NCBI RefSeq assembly: GCF_019704135.1
Contig: NZ_AP024355.1
Coordinates: 3,218,001-3,282,000 of the forward strand
Length of the DNA stretch: 64,000 bases
Source: Desulfuromonas versatilis
GTDB lineage: Bacteria > Desulfobacterota > Desulfuromonadia > Desulfuromonadales > NIT-T3
Reading direction: 5' to 3'
A program made the position numbers and the translations under genes. The first letter of the stretch is position 1; each line of letters starts with the position of its first letter. Below are positions 35,786 through 44,600 of this stretch, piece by piece. The notes beneath the pieces are model-generated. The model was not told where the DNA came from and did no database searches. It was given only the letters and a program-made list of their open reading frames with translations.

Positions 35786-36901
35786 TTACCTGCCCGAGTA
35801 AAGGCGGCGCGTGGGCCGGAAGCCCAGGGTGCGGTTGTCATAACCGCAATGACAATTCGGACACTGGAGGGCAAATGCGCTGCGGGCCGCGGTCATGTGT
35901 TCGGGACCAAAGAGCATTTGCCCCAATCTCTTTTCGTGCAGGTTGCCCAGCTTGAAGGTGACATAGCACATCTGCACCGTACCATCCGCCCCCACCCACA
36001 CCAGTCGGTGACTGTCGCAGGGCACCCGCATTTGCGGCCCCTTCACCAACCAATCGGGGATGGAATTCAACACCGCCCTGGGCTGCGTGATCAGGTCGGG
36101 ACGCCGGGCTTTCATCGCAGCCAATTGCTCAACCACCCACTCGATGGCCCCGCGGTCCTCGGCAGCGAATTGCAGCTCCCGGTCCACCCCCATGGAAAAA
36201 TAGGGCAGCGAGTAATGAATCAGGTTCACGCACAGGGGGGTGTCGTGGCGCTCGACAAAAGCGAGGGTCTCGCGCAGCGATTCGGGGCGGCTGGTCGGTC
36301 GCATCAGCACCCAATCGAGACAGATCGGCAACTGGCTGCCGTAACGCTCCCTCACCCAGGCGAGGCCCGCCTCGAGGCGGGCGAAACTCCCCGGCCGCTG
36401 AACATAATCGTCATACTCCGCACCGGCTCCATAAAAACCGATCGAGACCTTTCGCAGCCCGGCGGCGAACAGCTCATCGGCCCGCTCTCTCAGCAGCAAG
36501 CCGTTGGTGGTTACCCAGATATTAAGACCAAGGCCTGTCGCATGCTCGACCATTTTTGCCAGGTCCTTATGCAGCAAAGGTTCCCCTCCATAGAGGCGAA
36601 CCTTTTCGAAACCCCGGGCCTTGGCGTCATTCAACAGCTCGCGGACCACCGGCAATTCCAGCTGCTCCCCCGCCATGAAGCCGCGACCGTAATGGCACCC
36701 CTTGCAACGCAAATTGCATTGGGCGGTGATGGCGACGAAAAGCGACCTGGGCTCCGGCTTGATGACCTGGGGAATCCTGGTGGCCACCGTATTTCGCCAG
36801 CTGTCGACCCAGGTGTCGGTCAGCTTGAGCAGGGTCTTGATTTTAGGGTGCCTTTTGCAGGTTGGTTCAAGCAGTCTCACAATTACCGATCTGGCTGACA
36901 T
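35786..36901 (-). CDS. Radical SAM/SPASM-type protein
   Basis: A 371-residue radical SAM enzyme. The cluster motif is CNLRCKGCH near residue 78. It is followed by VRLYGGEPLLHKDLAKMVEH (the GGEP motif) and VTTNGLLLRERADELFAAGL. The C-terminal end has a SPASM-like Cys set: VPCDSHRLVWVGADGTVQMC and LQCPNCHCGYDN. Such proteins modify peptides, sugars or cofactors using a 5'-deoxyadenosyl radical and an auxiliary Fe-S cluster. No peptide substrate gene is seen next to it. It is convergent with frdB, with which it shares no function. The upstream kinase-like gene may belong with it. Confidence 0.87.
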   Translation of the reverse strand: MSARSVIVRLLEPTCKRHPKIKTLLKLTDTWVDSWRNTVATRIPQVIKPEPRSLFVAITAQCNLRCKGCHYGRGFMAGEQLELPVVRELLNDAKARGFEKVRLYGGEPLLHKDLAKMVEHATGLGLNIWVTTNGLLLRERADELFAAGLRKVSIGFYGAGAEYDDYVQRPGSFARLEAGLAWVRERYGSQLPICLDWVLMRPTSRPESLRETLAFVERHDTPLCVNLIHYSLPYFSMGVDRELQFAAEDRGAIEWVVEQLAAMKARRPDLITQPRAVLNSIPDWLVKGPQMRVPCDSHRLVWVGADGTVQMCYVTFKLGNLHEKRLGQMLFGPEHMTAARSAFALQCPNCHCGYDNRTLGFRPTRRLYSGR

Positions 36902-36965
36902 ACCGACCCCATCAAATGCATATCAATAACTTCAGAAAGAAAGCCTACATTTCCAGATTTTATTT

Positions 36966-37670
36966 TCAAAACTGGATTCGGCTGATATTCCCCCGTACAG
37001 GTGCGCGGCAAAACCCTAGAACCGAATTGAGGATTGATTGCGAAAACCTCAACACAGGATTAATCTTCCTGAAATATGACTTATTCTTATATGAATCACC
37101 CATCTCTGCAAGTGCAACCGGTTCAGCCTTGCTGCTATATATTTTAAAAACGAAGTCTTCATAATCCTTGTAGTCGAAATAGCATTTCATTTTATGCAAA
37201 CATGGCAATGCATCAATTGGGAAAATCCCCTCAAGGTCAATCAGGCTGTAACTGCCACCGTATTTCATCACGTGGCTGGGGTTGAACTGCGCATGAAAAA
37301 AGCCGGTTGTTCTGGTCCTGGCCTTGATCAGGCTGAAAAATCGCTCATTCAAGCTCAGGCTTCGGACTGGACGGCATTTGCCCATCACGTAACCACGGCA
37401 AACCCCCCGATGAAAAATTACGGATTTCAAAGCCGGGGTGGTTTGCTCATCGTAAAACCCCGAGTCTATGCCCTGCAGGATGTTGTCCCGACGAACATGG
37501 GTCGGGTTCCAGATCTTGAGATAGACTTCTTGAGGCTTGCCGCTCCAGGAAATATTTCCGGATTTAAAAACCCACCGTGAATGATCCTGCTCCCCGTACC
37601 AGTCGTAGACCTCCTTAACCAGGGCCAACCGGTCGAGATCAATGTCAGACAACTCTATTTTTCCGATCAT
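36966..37670 (-). CDS. Kinase-like (LPS kinase/APH fold) protein with altered catalytic motif
   Basis: A 234-residue protein that follows the protein-kinase-like layout of lipopolysaccharide kinases. It has a possible Lys segment QEVYLKIWNP near residue 50. The catalytic-loop position reads HAQFNPSHVMKYGGSYSLID followed by LEG, where kinases have HGDLxxxN and DFE/DLEG. The catalytic Asp is replaced by Gln and the metal-binding Asn by His, while the second Asp (DLEG) remains. The C-terminus is basic and poorly conserved. AT-richer than its neighbours. The homology is remote, so the function is unproven; it could be a pseudokinase. Confidence 0.6.
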   Translation of the reverse strand: MIGKIELSDIDLDRLALVKEVYDWYGEQDHSRWVFKSGNISWSGKPQEVYLKIWNPTHVRRDNILQGIDSGFYDEQTTPALKSVIFHRGVCRGYVMGKCRPVRSLSLNERFFSLIKARTRTTGFFHAQFNPSHVMKYGGSYSLIDLEGIFPIDALPCLHKMKCYFDYKDYEDFVFKIYSSKAEPVALAEMGDSYKNKSYFRKINPVLRFSQSILNSVLGFCRAPVRGNISRIQF

Positions 37671-37838
37671 TGACCATCTACAGAAGCGTTATCCTGTTGC
37701 AATCGCTCAATGAATTTCTCTCGCCGAGGCCGACTTCGCGGGGAGGTCTGCTTCCAAACCTGCAGGTCAAGGGTACTGTCTTTTTTATCGCAAAATTAAC
37801 CGGTGTCAATAAATGGCGACCTTCATTTTTCGCCAATG

Positions 37839-37869
37839 AAAACGGGGGCGGCCTGACGGCCTGCCCCCG
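37839..37869 (-). terminator. Intrinsic terminator after the receiver protein gene
   Basis: On the minus strand CGGGGGC...GCCCCCG encloses a second GGCC/GGCC stem with a GTCA loop, followed by TTTT. It lies 35 bp after the stop at 37904 and would end the whole leftward operon. Confidence 0.8.
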
Positions 37870-37903
37870 ATGATTCTGTACGGCCCCTCGGCACGACACC
37901 CTT

Positions 37904-38299
37904 TCATCCCGGCTCCGGTTGAATTGTCAGGCTCTCCAAGGCCCGAGTCACCGTGGTGCAGAGCAGTTCCAGGTCCTTAAGGGGTTTGGCCAGAAACTCG
38001 AAAGCGCCGGCTCCTTTGGCCGTCTCCAGGTTGGAGGTGGAATTGTCGCTGCTCATGACGATCACGACCGTGGCCGGGGCGATGCGTTTGACTTCCGCCA
38101 ACAGGTCGAGACCGCTCAGGGCCCCCATGTGAATATCGGTGATCACCAGGGGGAACGCCTGCCGCCGAAAGATCTCGAGCGCTTCCTCACCGCTGGCCGC
38201 GGTAGTTACCCGGAAGCCTTCTTCCTCCAGGGTTTCGCTGACGAAATCCCGGATCATCAGGTGATCGTCCACCACCAAGATCTGGCTTCTGTTCTTCAT
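37904..38299 (-). CDS. Single-domain response regulator (CheY-like)
   Basis: Start at the ATG for MKNRSQILVVDDHLMIRDFV (38299), giving 131 residues, one receiver domain. It has the acidic pair (VVDD), the phosphoacceptor Asp in LVITDIHMGALSGLDLL, the Ser/Thr switch in VIVMSSDNS and the KP motif FLAKPLKD. There is no output domain, so it would act by protein contact. It lies 62 bp downstream of a histidine kinase gene and is its likely partner. Confidence 0.92.
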   Translation of the reverse strand: MKNRSQILVVDDHLMIRDFVSETLEEEGFRVTTAASGEEALEIFRRQAFPLVITDIHMGALSGLDLLAEVKRIAPATVVIVMSSDNSTSNLETAKGAGAFEFLAKPLKDLELLCTTVTRALESLTIQPEPG

Positions 38300-38361
38300 A
38301 CCCAGTCTCCCCTCGTGAGGCCAACCGCTCCTGGCATCCAATACGCAATAGTCAATCTTGC

Positions 38362-40209
38362 TCAGGCCCCGGCGGCAGCTGGAGCCATTGCCGTTTCCTG
38401 CTCCCCCACGACCGCCTGGTGCTGCGGCAGGGTGATGACGAAGGTCGCGCCTTCCCCGGGTTCACTTTCGACCCGGATCTGCCCCCCGTGATCCTCGATG
38501 ATACGGTAGCTGACCGACAGGCCCAGACCGGTCCCCTCTCCCGACGGCTTGGTGGTGAAGAAGGGCTCGAAGATCCTGTCCCTTACTTCCTTGGGCATCC
38601 CCGGGCCGGTATCGCTGACCCGAAGTTCAAGGGCCCCGTCCTCAAGCTGTCGCGTGGTCAGCCGCACCTCGCCGGGCTCTCCCTTCATGGCCTGCTGGGC
38701 ATTGAGCATGAGATTCATCAGCACCTGCTGGATCTGGTTGCCGCTGCCGTTGAAGCGCGGCAGCTCGGAGCCGAGGTCCCGCTCGATACGGATTTTGGCG
38801 ATACCGAGTTGGTGCTCGACGATGGCCGCGGCATCGGTCACCACGGCGTTCAGGTCCGTGGGCTGGAACTCGACGTTTTCCCGCCGGGCAAACTTCATCA
38901 GGTTTTCAATGATCTTCTGACAGCGTTTGGTTTCTTTTTCAATAATGGACAGATGCTTGTGCAGGGTGGACTCCGACTCGGCCTTGCGCAGCGCCAACTG
39001 GGCAAAACCGAGGATGCCGGCAAGGGGATTCTTGACCTCGTGGGCGATGCCGGCCCCCAGCTGCCCGAAGGCGGCCATTTTCTCCGATTGCAGCAGCTGC
39101 GCCTGGGCCTGCCGGAGGGCCTGTTCGCGGTGGTGAAGTTCGCCTGCCATCCGGTTGAAAGAGCTGGCCAGCTCCCCGATTTCGTCACTGCCCCTGACCT
39201 CGACCTGAATGCCGAAATTCCCCTGGCCGATGCTCCGGGTCGCCTGGGAGAGCCGCTCCAGGGGGCGGGTGATCCGCCGGGACCAGACCAGGCTCAACAG
39301 CGCGGCGACCACCAGCAGCATCAGGGAGACCACGACCAGGTGATTGAGCAGCTCCCTGGTCGTCAGGTAGGCGGCGGTTTTGGGAATCTGCACCCCCACC
39401 AGCAGCCCCTGCCCAGAGGTACGGGCAAAGGCGCCCACCATTTCCCGGCCGTCGGCAGCAAACTCCAGGGCGCGCACCAGGCCCTTGATGTTGCCATCCT
39501 CGCCCAGTTGGGCCAGCCACTCCCCCTTAGCCGGCTTGCCGATCTGCAGCGGGTCGCTGTGCGCCAGGTAGTTGCCACGGCTGTCGAGGAGAAAAGAATC
39601 GAAGACTTCCGATTGTCGGGCGAGTCGCAGCAAGGTCTCGAGGCGCACCGTCGCGGTCATGACGACCTGTTCGTCGCTACCGCCCGCCGGGATACTGACC
39701 AGGGTCAGAGTCGGCAATTCAGCAGCCAGGGTCGAGTTTTCGACCAGCCCCAGCCCCTCGAGCGCATCGGCGGTAATCGGCGAGCTTAGCCGGTAGGCCT
39801 GCAGGTCTTCCTTGGTCAGCCCGGCCTGGTCGAGGGCCGCGGCATCATAGACCAGGGCGGCTTCAACGCCGTCCCGGTAAAGGGCCACGGCGACGAACTC
39901 GCGAAAATCCTCGAACAGCTGCTGCAGCAGCTTCTCCTTCTGGCCACCGGGCAGTCCCGGCTCAAGCATGATGCGCGCAAAGACCTCGGAGCGCTCCCGG
40001 TAACTGCCGAGCATGGCCTCGACCTCGGTGGTGGTGTGCAGGGCCATGGTCGAGGTCAGGTCGTGGATGTAGGCCGTCTTGTCGGTATGGAACAGGTTGG
40101 CCATGGTAAAGGTAATGATGCCGACCGCCGTCGAAACCAGCAGCAAGAGAGAAAACATGATCTTGAACCGGATCGACAGCCCCAATTTCTTGTTCTTGGT
40201 TTTTTCCAT
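38362..40209 (-). CDS. Membrane sensor histidine kinase (Cache-like, HAMP, HisKA, HATPase)
   Basis: A 615-residue kinase. TM1 is near 14-34 (MFSLLLLVSTAVGIITFTMA), a ~250-residue Cache-like sensor follows, and TM2 is at about 288-308 (LVVVSLMLLVVAALLSLVWS). HAMP follows (RRITRPLERLSQATRSIGQG). The H-box is GAGIAHEVKNPLAGILGFAQ. The ATPase part has NLMLNAQQAM (N box), VSDTGPGMP, and FFTTKPSGEGTGLGLSVSYR. It should sense a periplasmic signal and phosphorylate the adjacent CheY-like protein. It is 96 bp downstream of the FecR gene, so it may share the transcript of the surface-protein operon. Confidence 0.94.
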   Translation of the reverse strand: MEKTKNKKLGLSIRFKIMFSLLLLVSTAVGIITFTMANLFHTDKTAYIHDLTSTMALHTTTEVEAMLGSYRERSEVFARIMLEPGLPGGQKEKLLQQLFEDFREFVAVALYRDGVEAALVYDAAALDQAGLTKEDLQAYRLSSPITADALEGLGLVENSTLAAELPTLTLVSIPAGGSDEQVVMTATVRLETLLRLARQSEVFDSFLLDSRGNYLAHSDPLQIGKPAKGEWLAQLGEDGNIKGLVRALEFAADGREMVGAFARTSGQGLLVGVQIPKTAAYLTTRELLNHLVVVSLMLLVVAALLSLVWSRRITRPLERLSQATRSIGQGNFGIQVEVRGSDEIGELASSFNRMAGELHHREQALRQAQAQLLQSEKMAAFGQLGAGIAHEVKNPLAGILGFAQLALRKAESESTLHKHLSIIEKETKRCQKIIENLMKFARRENVEFQPTDLNAVVTDAAAIVEHQLGIAKIRIERDLGSELPRFNGSGNQIQQVLMNLMLNAQQAMKGEPGEVRLTTRQLEDGALELRVSDTGPGMPKEVRDRIFEPFFTTKPSGEGTGLGLSVSYRIIEDHGGQIRVESEPGEGATFVITLPQHQAVVGEQETAMAPAAAGA

Positions 40210-40305
40210 ATCAGCTACCCAGTGTTTGGTTTGGCTTTCTGCTCCAGTTTAGTGTTCGCCGTGCCGACTGCTGCCTTTTGCCCGACGGAGGCAGGTCCAC
40301 CTCGT

Positions 40306-41601
40306 TCAGAACTTGCCGTTGACCTTGCCGGTCTGGTAGCTCACGTTGCCGGTGGCGTCCACGGCTTCGACCACCAGCACGTTGAGCCCGCGCCGCAGTT
40401 TGAGCTGATGGTCGAAGCGGCCTGCGGCATCGGGAACAACCGCCTGGTCACCGATGAAGATCCGCGTCCCCGGTGCCGTGACCCCGCGCAAGGTGCAATC
40501 CTCCCCATGGACCACCGCGGGGGGGAATTCCACCTGCAGCAGCGGCGGCTCGGCATCCCGAACCAGGGCAAAGCGGCGGGCCGGCCCGGGGCGGCCTTCG
40601 GCGGGGCCGTTGATGCCGCTGACTCGCCAGTAATAGGTGCCCTGCCGCAGGTTGCCATGCACGAAGCCCGGCTGGGAGAGGATTTCGTTAACGGCGACAT
40701 CCTTGAATCCGGGATCGCGGGCCACCTCAAGCCGGTAGCGATCGGCCTGGGGCACCATCGACCAGTCGAAGCGAACCTTGGGCGACAGCTGGCGGAAGGC
40801 GAAACTGCGGCCATCCTCGGGCGCCAGGGATTGCGGCGAAGCGGGCAGAGGCCGGGGCGGTTCGGGGGCCTGGTCGGGGGCGACAGTGGTCGACTGGTTC
40901 TCGGCCACCTGTACCGTCTTGCCCTGGGCGCTGACCTCGGCCTTGCCCTGGTAGACGGCGATGGTGGAGGACTTGTCCGGATTGACCGTGACCAGAAAGG
41001 CGTCCTCGCCCTGCGCCACGCCCGCCGGCTGGGTGATGACCGCCCGGGCGTTGGGCATCTCCACGTCCATGCGCAGCAGCTCACCTTGGGCGGCCACGGC
41101 CCGGCCGCGCAGGATCCCGTCCATGAGAACCAGGGTCGAGCGTTTTTCCCGCCGGGCAGCCACCTGACCGAACTCGCGAATGATGATCAGCGAGTTCTCC
41201 CCCAGATCGAGATGGCTGTGCTGATCGAAACGGATGCGCGCCCGCGAGTGACCCAGGGTCTGCACGGCGTCGCGGCTGTAGAGAGCCAGTCCCCTGTTCG
41301 CGGGGGACCAGGCGATGGCGTCAGCCGGCTTGCGCTTGACCGTGTTGTACACCTCGATCAGGGTCGCGGTCAGTGGCTCCAGCTCCTCGGTCTGCCAGGC
41401 ACGGTCCTGGGCGAGGTGCCGGCGCCCCTCCACCCGGCTGGCCGGTTCGAGGGGGGCGACGATTTCCCTGAGCGGGGTACCGCTGGGAAACAGCAGCGGC
41501 AGCAGGGCCAGGATCCCCAGGAAGAACGCCAGGACCAGGCCGATGACGAAAACCGCCTCGAACAGCTTTACCAGCCACGTTTTCAAACCCTTGTTATCCA
41601 T
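40306..41601 (-). CDS. FecR-domain membrane protein with Ig/fibronectin-like C-terminus
   Basis: Start at the ATG for MDNKGLKTWLVKLFEAVFVI (41601), 431 residues. One membrane helix lies near 15-38 (AVFVIGLVLAFFLGILALLP). A FecR domain follows with VYNTVKRKPADAIAW, YSRDAVQTLGHSRARIRFDQ and LGENSLIIIREF. The C-terminal half has fibronectin/Ig-like strands (FDWSMVPQADRYRLEVARDP, GTYYWRVSGINGP). It lacks the cytoplasmic anti-sigma part of classical FecR, so signalling to a sigma factor is unlikely. It lies 11 bp after the giant surface-protein gene and may be its periplasmic partner. Confidence 0.82.
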   Translation of the reverse strand: MDNKGLKTWLVKLFEAVFVIGLVLAFFLGILALLPLLFPSGTPLREIVAPLEPASRVEGRRHLAQDRAWQTEELEPLTATLIEVYNTVKRKPADAIAWSPANRGLALYSRDAVQTLGHSRARIRFDQHSHLDLGENSLIIIREFGQVAARREKRSTLVLMDGILRGRAVAAQGELLRMDVEMPNARAVITQPAGVAQGEDAFLVTVNPDKSSTIAVYQGKAEVSAQGKTVQVAENQSTTVAPDQAPEPPRPLPASPQSLAPEDGRSFAFRQLSPKVRFDWSMVPQADRYRLEVARDPGFKDVAVNEILSQPGFVHGNLRQGTYYWRVSGINGPAEGRPGPARRFALVRDAEPPLLQVEFPPAVVHGEDCTLRGVTAPGTRIFIGDQAVVPDAAGRFDHQLKLRRGLNVLVVEAVDATGNVSYQTGKVNGKF

Positions 41602-41612
41602 GACGCCGCCTG

Positions 41613-44600
41613 TCAGTAGACCCCTTGCGCACGTACGAACCACCCTTCGACGGAGTAGTCGTTGTCGGAAAATTCGTCATCGGAGAAATCGGTGAAGTTG
41701 TAGCCGACGCCGAGGCGGAAATTCTGCACCATCTGCCAGGTGACCTCGATCAGCCACCCCTGGCGCTGGTCCTGGGCCTCGTCCTGCACCAGCATGCGGT
41801 ATTCGGCGCCGACATCGATCTTCGGCAACAGGTGATAGTTGAGCCGGTGGATGGAGAGCCAAGTGGTGGTTTCGCCGGACCCGCGATTGCCGAGCTTTTC
41901 TTTCTTGATGCGGATCGCTTCCTTGTCCACCCACTCGAGGTGGCGGTTGATGTCCAGCGACCATTCGGCCGAAGCGACGTGGGACTGGCTCTCCTCGCGC
42001 TCGTCGCCCAGCAGGTTCTGCGCCTGCCGGTCGCGCAGGTAGGTGTAGCGCAGCAGGGCGTTGAAGCGGTCGTGGGCCACCGGTCGATAGGCAAGGCCCA
42101 GGCTCGCCTCGGTGAAACGCGCTTCGACGCGCTCGAGCTCTTCGTCGCGGGTGACGCTGTAGCGGTATTTGCCGAGCAGCGTGTAGTCGGGGTTGAGCCT
42201 GACCTCGAGGTGGTTGGTGGTCAGGTACTGGGTGCGCTCCACTCCGCCGCGCTCGCGGCGCACCTCGTTGCGGGTCGAGATCTTCAGCCCGTCGCGGGGA
42301 TTGTAGGAAACGCCGCCGGAGACGGTGTAGCGGCGGGTGTCCTCGGGCTCGCCGGGAATCTCGCCGTACTCGCCGGAGAGCAGCACCCGCACCCCCTTGA
42401 ACAGGTCCCAGCGGCGCTCGGCGCCGAACAGGGAGAGGTTGCGGTAGCCGTCGGGCGAACGCTCCCAGTGGTACTCGGAATAGACCTTGGTGTTCTCCCC
42501 GTAGGGGGTTTCGCCGCCGACGATGGTGGTGCGCACCCGCCCCGCCCGCTCCTCGGCGAGGCGCTGGGTCAGGTAGATGTGCCCCTGGCCCACCGCCAGG
42601 CTCGCCCCGCCCTGGGCCGAGTTCCCCTCCGAGCCGACGGTGCCGCTGGCGTTGAGGGCGAGCAGGTCGTTGACCTGGTACTCGGCCCCCAGGGTGGTCT
42701 GGTCGTTGCGCGGTCCCTTGACCGTCTGCTGGTGCTCGAGCCAGCTGGTAAGGCGCTCGGTGATATCCAGGCGGAAGCGGGCGGCGGCCAGCTGCGAATC
42801 CTCGAGTTTGCGCCCCGATACCTCGCGGCTCTGCCTCACCTGGTACTCGCCGGTCACCCCCCAGCGACCGTGGTCGTGCTCCCACTGCAGGGTGCCGGTG
42901 TCGGCCTCGCCGAGGGCGGCCGGGTCGCCGGCCTCGAGCTGTTCGCGGTCGTAGCGGGCCAGCAGCCGGTCGCGGCCGCTCAGGCGCAGGCGCAGGTGGG
43001 CGCCGTATTTTTCCGTCCCCTGCTCGGCGAAGTTGCCGGCGGACAGAAAGCCCGGGCGCAGCTGCTTGATGTAGGCCCCGGCCTGATAGCGGTCGGGCGA
43101 GCCGAACCACTCGCCGATATCGACCTCAAGGGCGGTTTTCCAGGCCGAGCCGTCCTGATCACCGCCGGCGGCGAAGCTGCGATAGGAGAGGCCGCCGTCC
43201 TCGCTGATGCGGGTCAGGGCGTCGGCGCCGCTGCTGGTGGCGTATTCGCCAAGAATGCGGGTGCCGTCGCCGAGGCGGATCTCGGCGTCGAGGCCGCTCA
43301 GTTCGTAGCTGCCGGCCTCCAGCTCGTCCTGCACGTAGCTGCCCCCTACCGCCAGGTGGTCGCCGAGCTGCTGGCGCACCCGGCCGCCGAAGGCGGTCTT
43401 CTCGAAGGATTCGAGCTCGGTTTCGTAATCGACCTGGATGAACACCGGGTTGCCGGGCAGAAGCGCCCGGTCGACCAGCCGGCCGTCCTGGTGCACGCTG
43501 GCCACCGGCCGGTGGAACAGGATGCGCCCCTGGTCGTACTTGATCGTGTAGTCGACGTTCTGCTGCTGGGGCACCCGGGCCAGCACCAGCCCGGTGTTTT
43601 TGTCGCGCACCACCAGGGTGACCTGCTCGCTGCCTTCGATGACCGGGTCCTGGCTCAGAAAATAGAGCGAACCTCCGGTGGCCCGCAGCTCATCGCGGAT
43701 GTGCGCCTGGCGGACCTCGGCGGCGAAGGCCTCCACCTTGGTGTGAGGGTCGCCGTAGCGGGTGCGTGAGGGCGACTGGTAGACCAGGTGACCGCCGTAG
43801 AGGGTGCGCTGGTAGGCGGCCAGCTCGGTGTCGCTGAGGTTGACCGCATAGTTGCCGAGCAACAGGTGCAGCTCGTCGCTGTCGAGGGCCAGGTAGAGCT
43901 TGCCCTGACTCTGGGTGTCGTAGACCAGGGTGCTGTCGTCGCCGTAGACCGGGTAGAGCTTGTCGGGGTCGAGGTTGGTCAGCAGACGGTCGTTTTCGAC
44001 TTCGTCCAGATCGGAGAAGAGGTTTTCGGCCTTCTGCTGGCCGGTGTCCAGGGCGGCGGTGATCAGGTAACGCCCGGCGATGACCCCCTTGAGGTAGAGG
44101 GCGATGCGGCCGTCGGAGACGACCTGGCTGGACTTGTCGACCCCGGCGTTGTCCAGGTTGCCTCTGGCCTTGAGCTGGCTCACCTTGCCGTCGGCGAAGG
44201 CCAGGAAGAACAGGCGGGTGTCGCTGACCTCGAGGGCCTGTTCGATGGCGCCGCGGTTCCCCTCGGGGTCGCTCACCTCGACCTTGAGCGTGCTCTTGCC
44301 GTCGGGCAGCTCCAGGGTCGAGGCGAAGCGGCCGTCGGGGCGCACCGCCACCCGCAGGCCGTTGACCAGCACGCTGTTGCCCGGGTCGGTGGTGCCGGAA
44401 ACGGTCAGCACCGGGGTCTGCAGTTTGCCCCCGGCGGGGGGGAGTTTGACGGTCAGGCTGGGCACCGGTTTGGCGAGCATCACCAGTTTGCCGTCGGCCT
44501 CGCGCTCGGACAGGGTCAGGTCGACCCCGCCCACCCGGGTGACTCCCGCGGGATTGCGCACCAGGATGGCGAAGGGGTTCTCGCCCCGGCGCAGGGGCAG

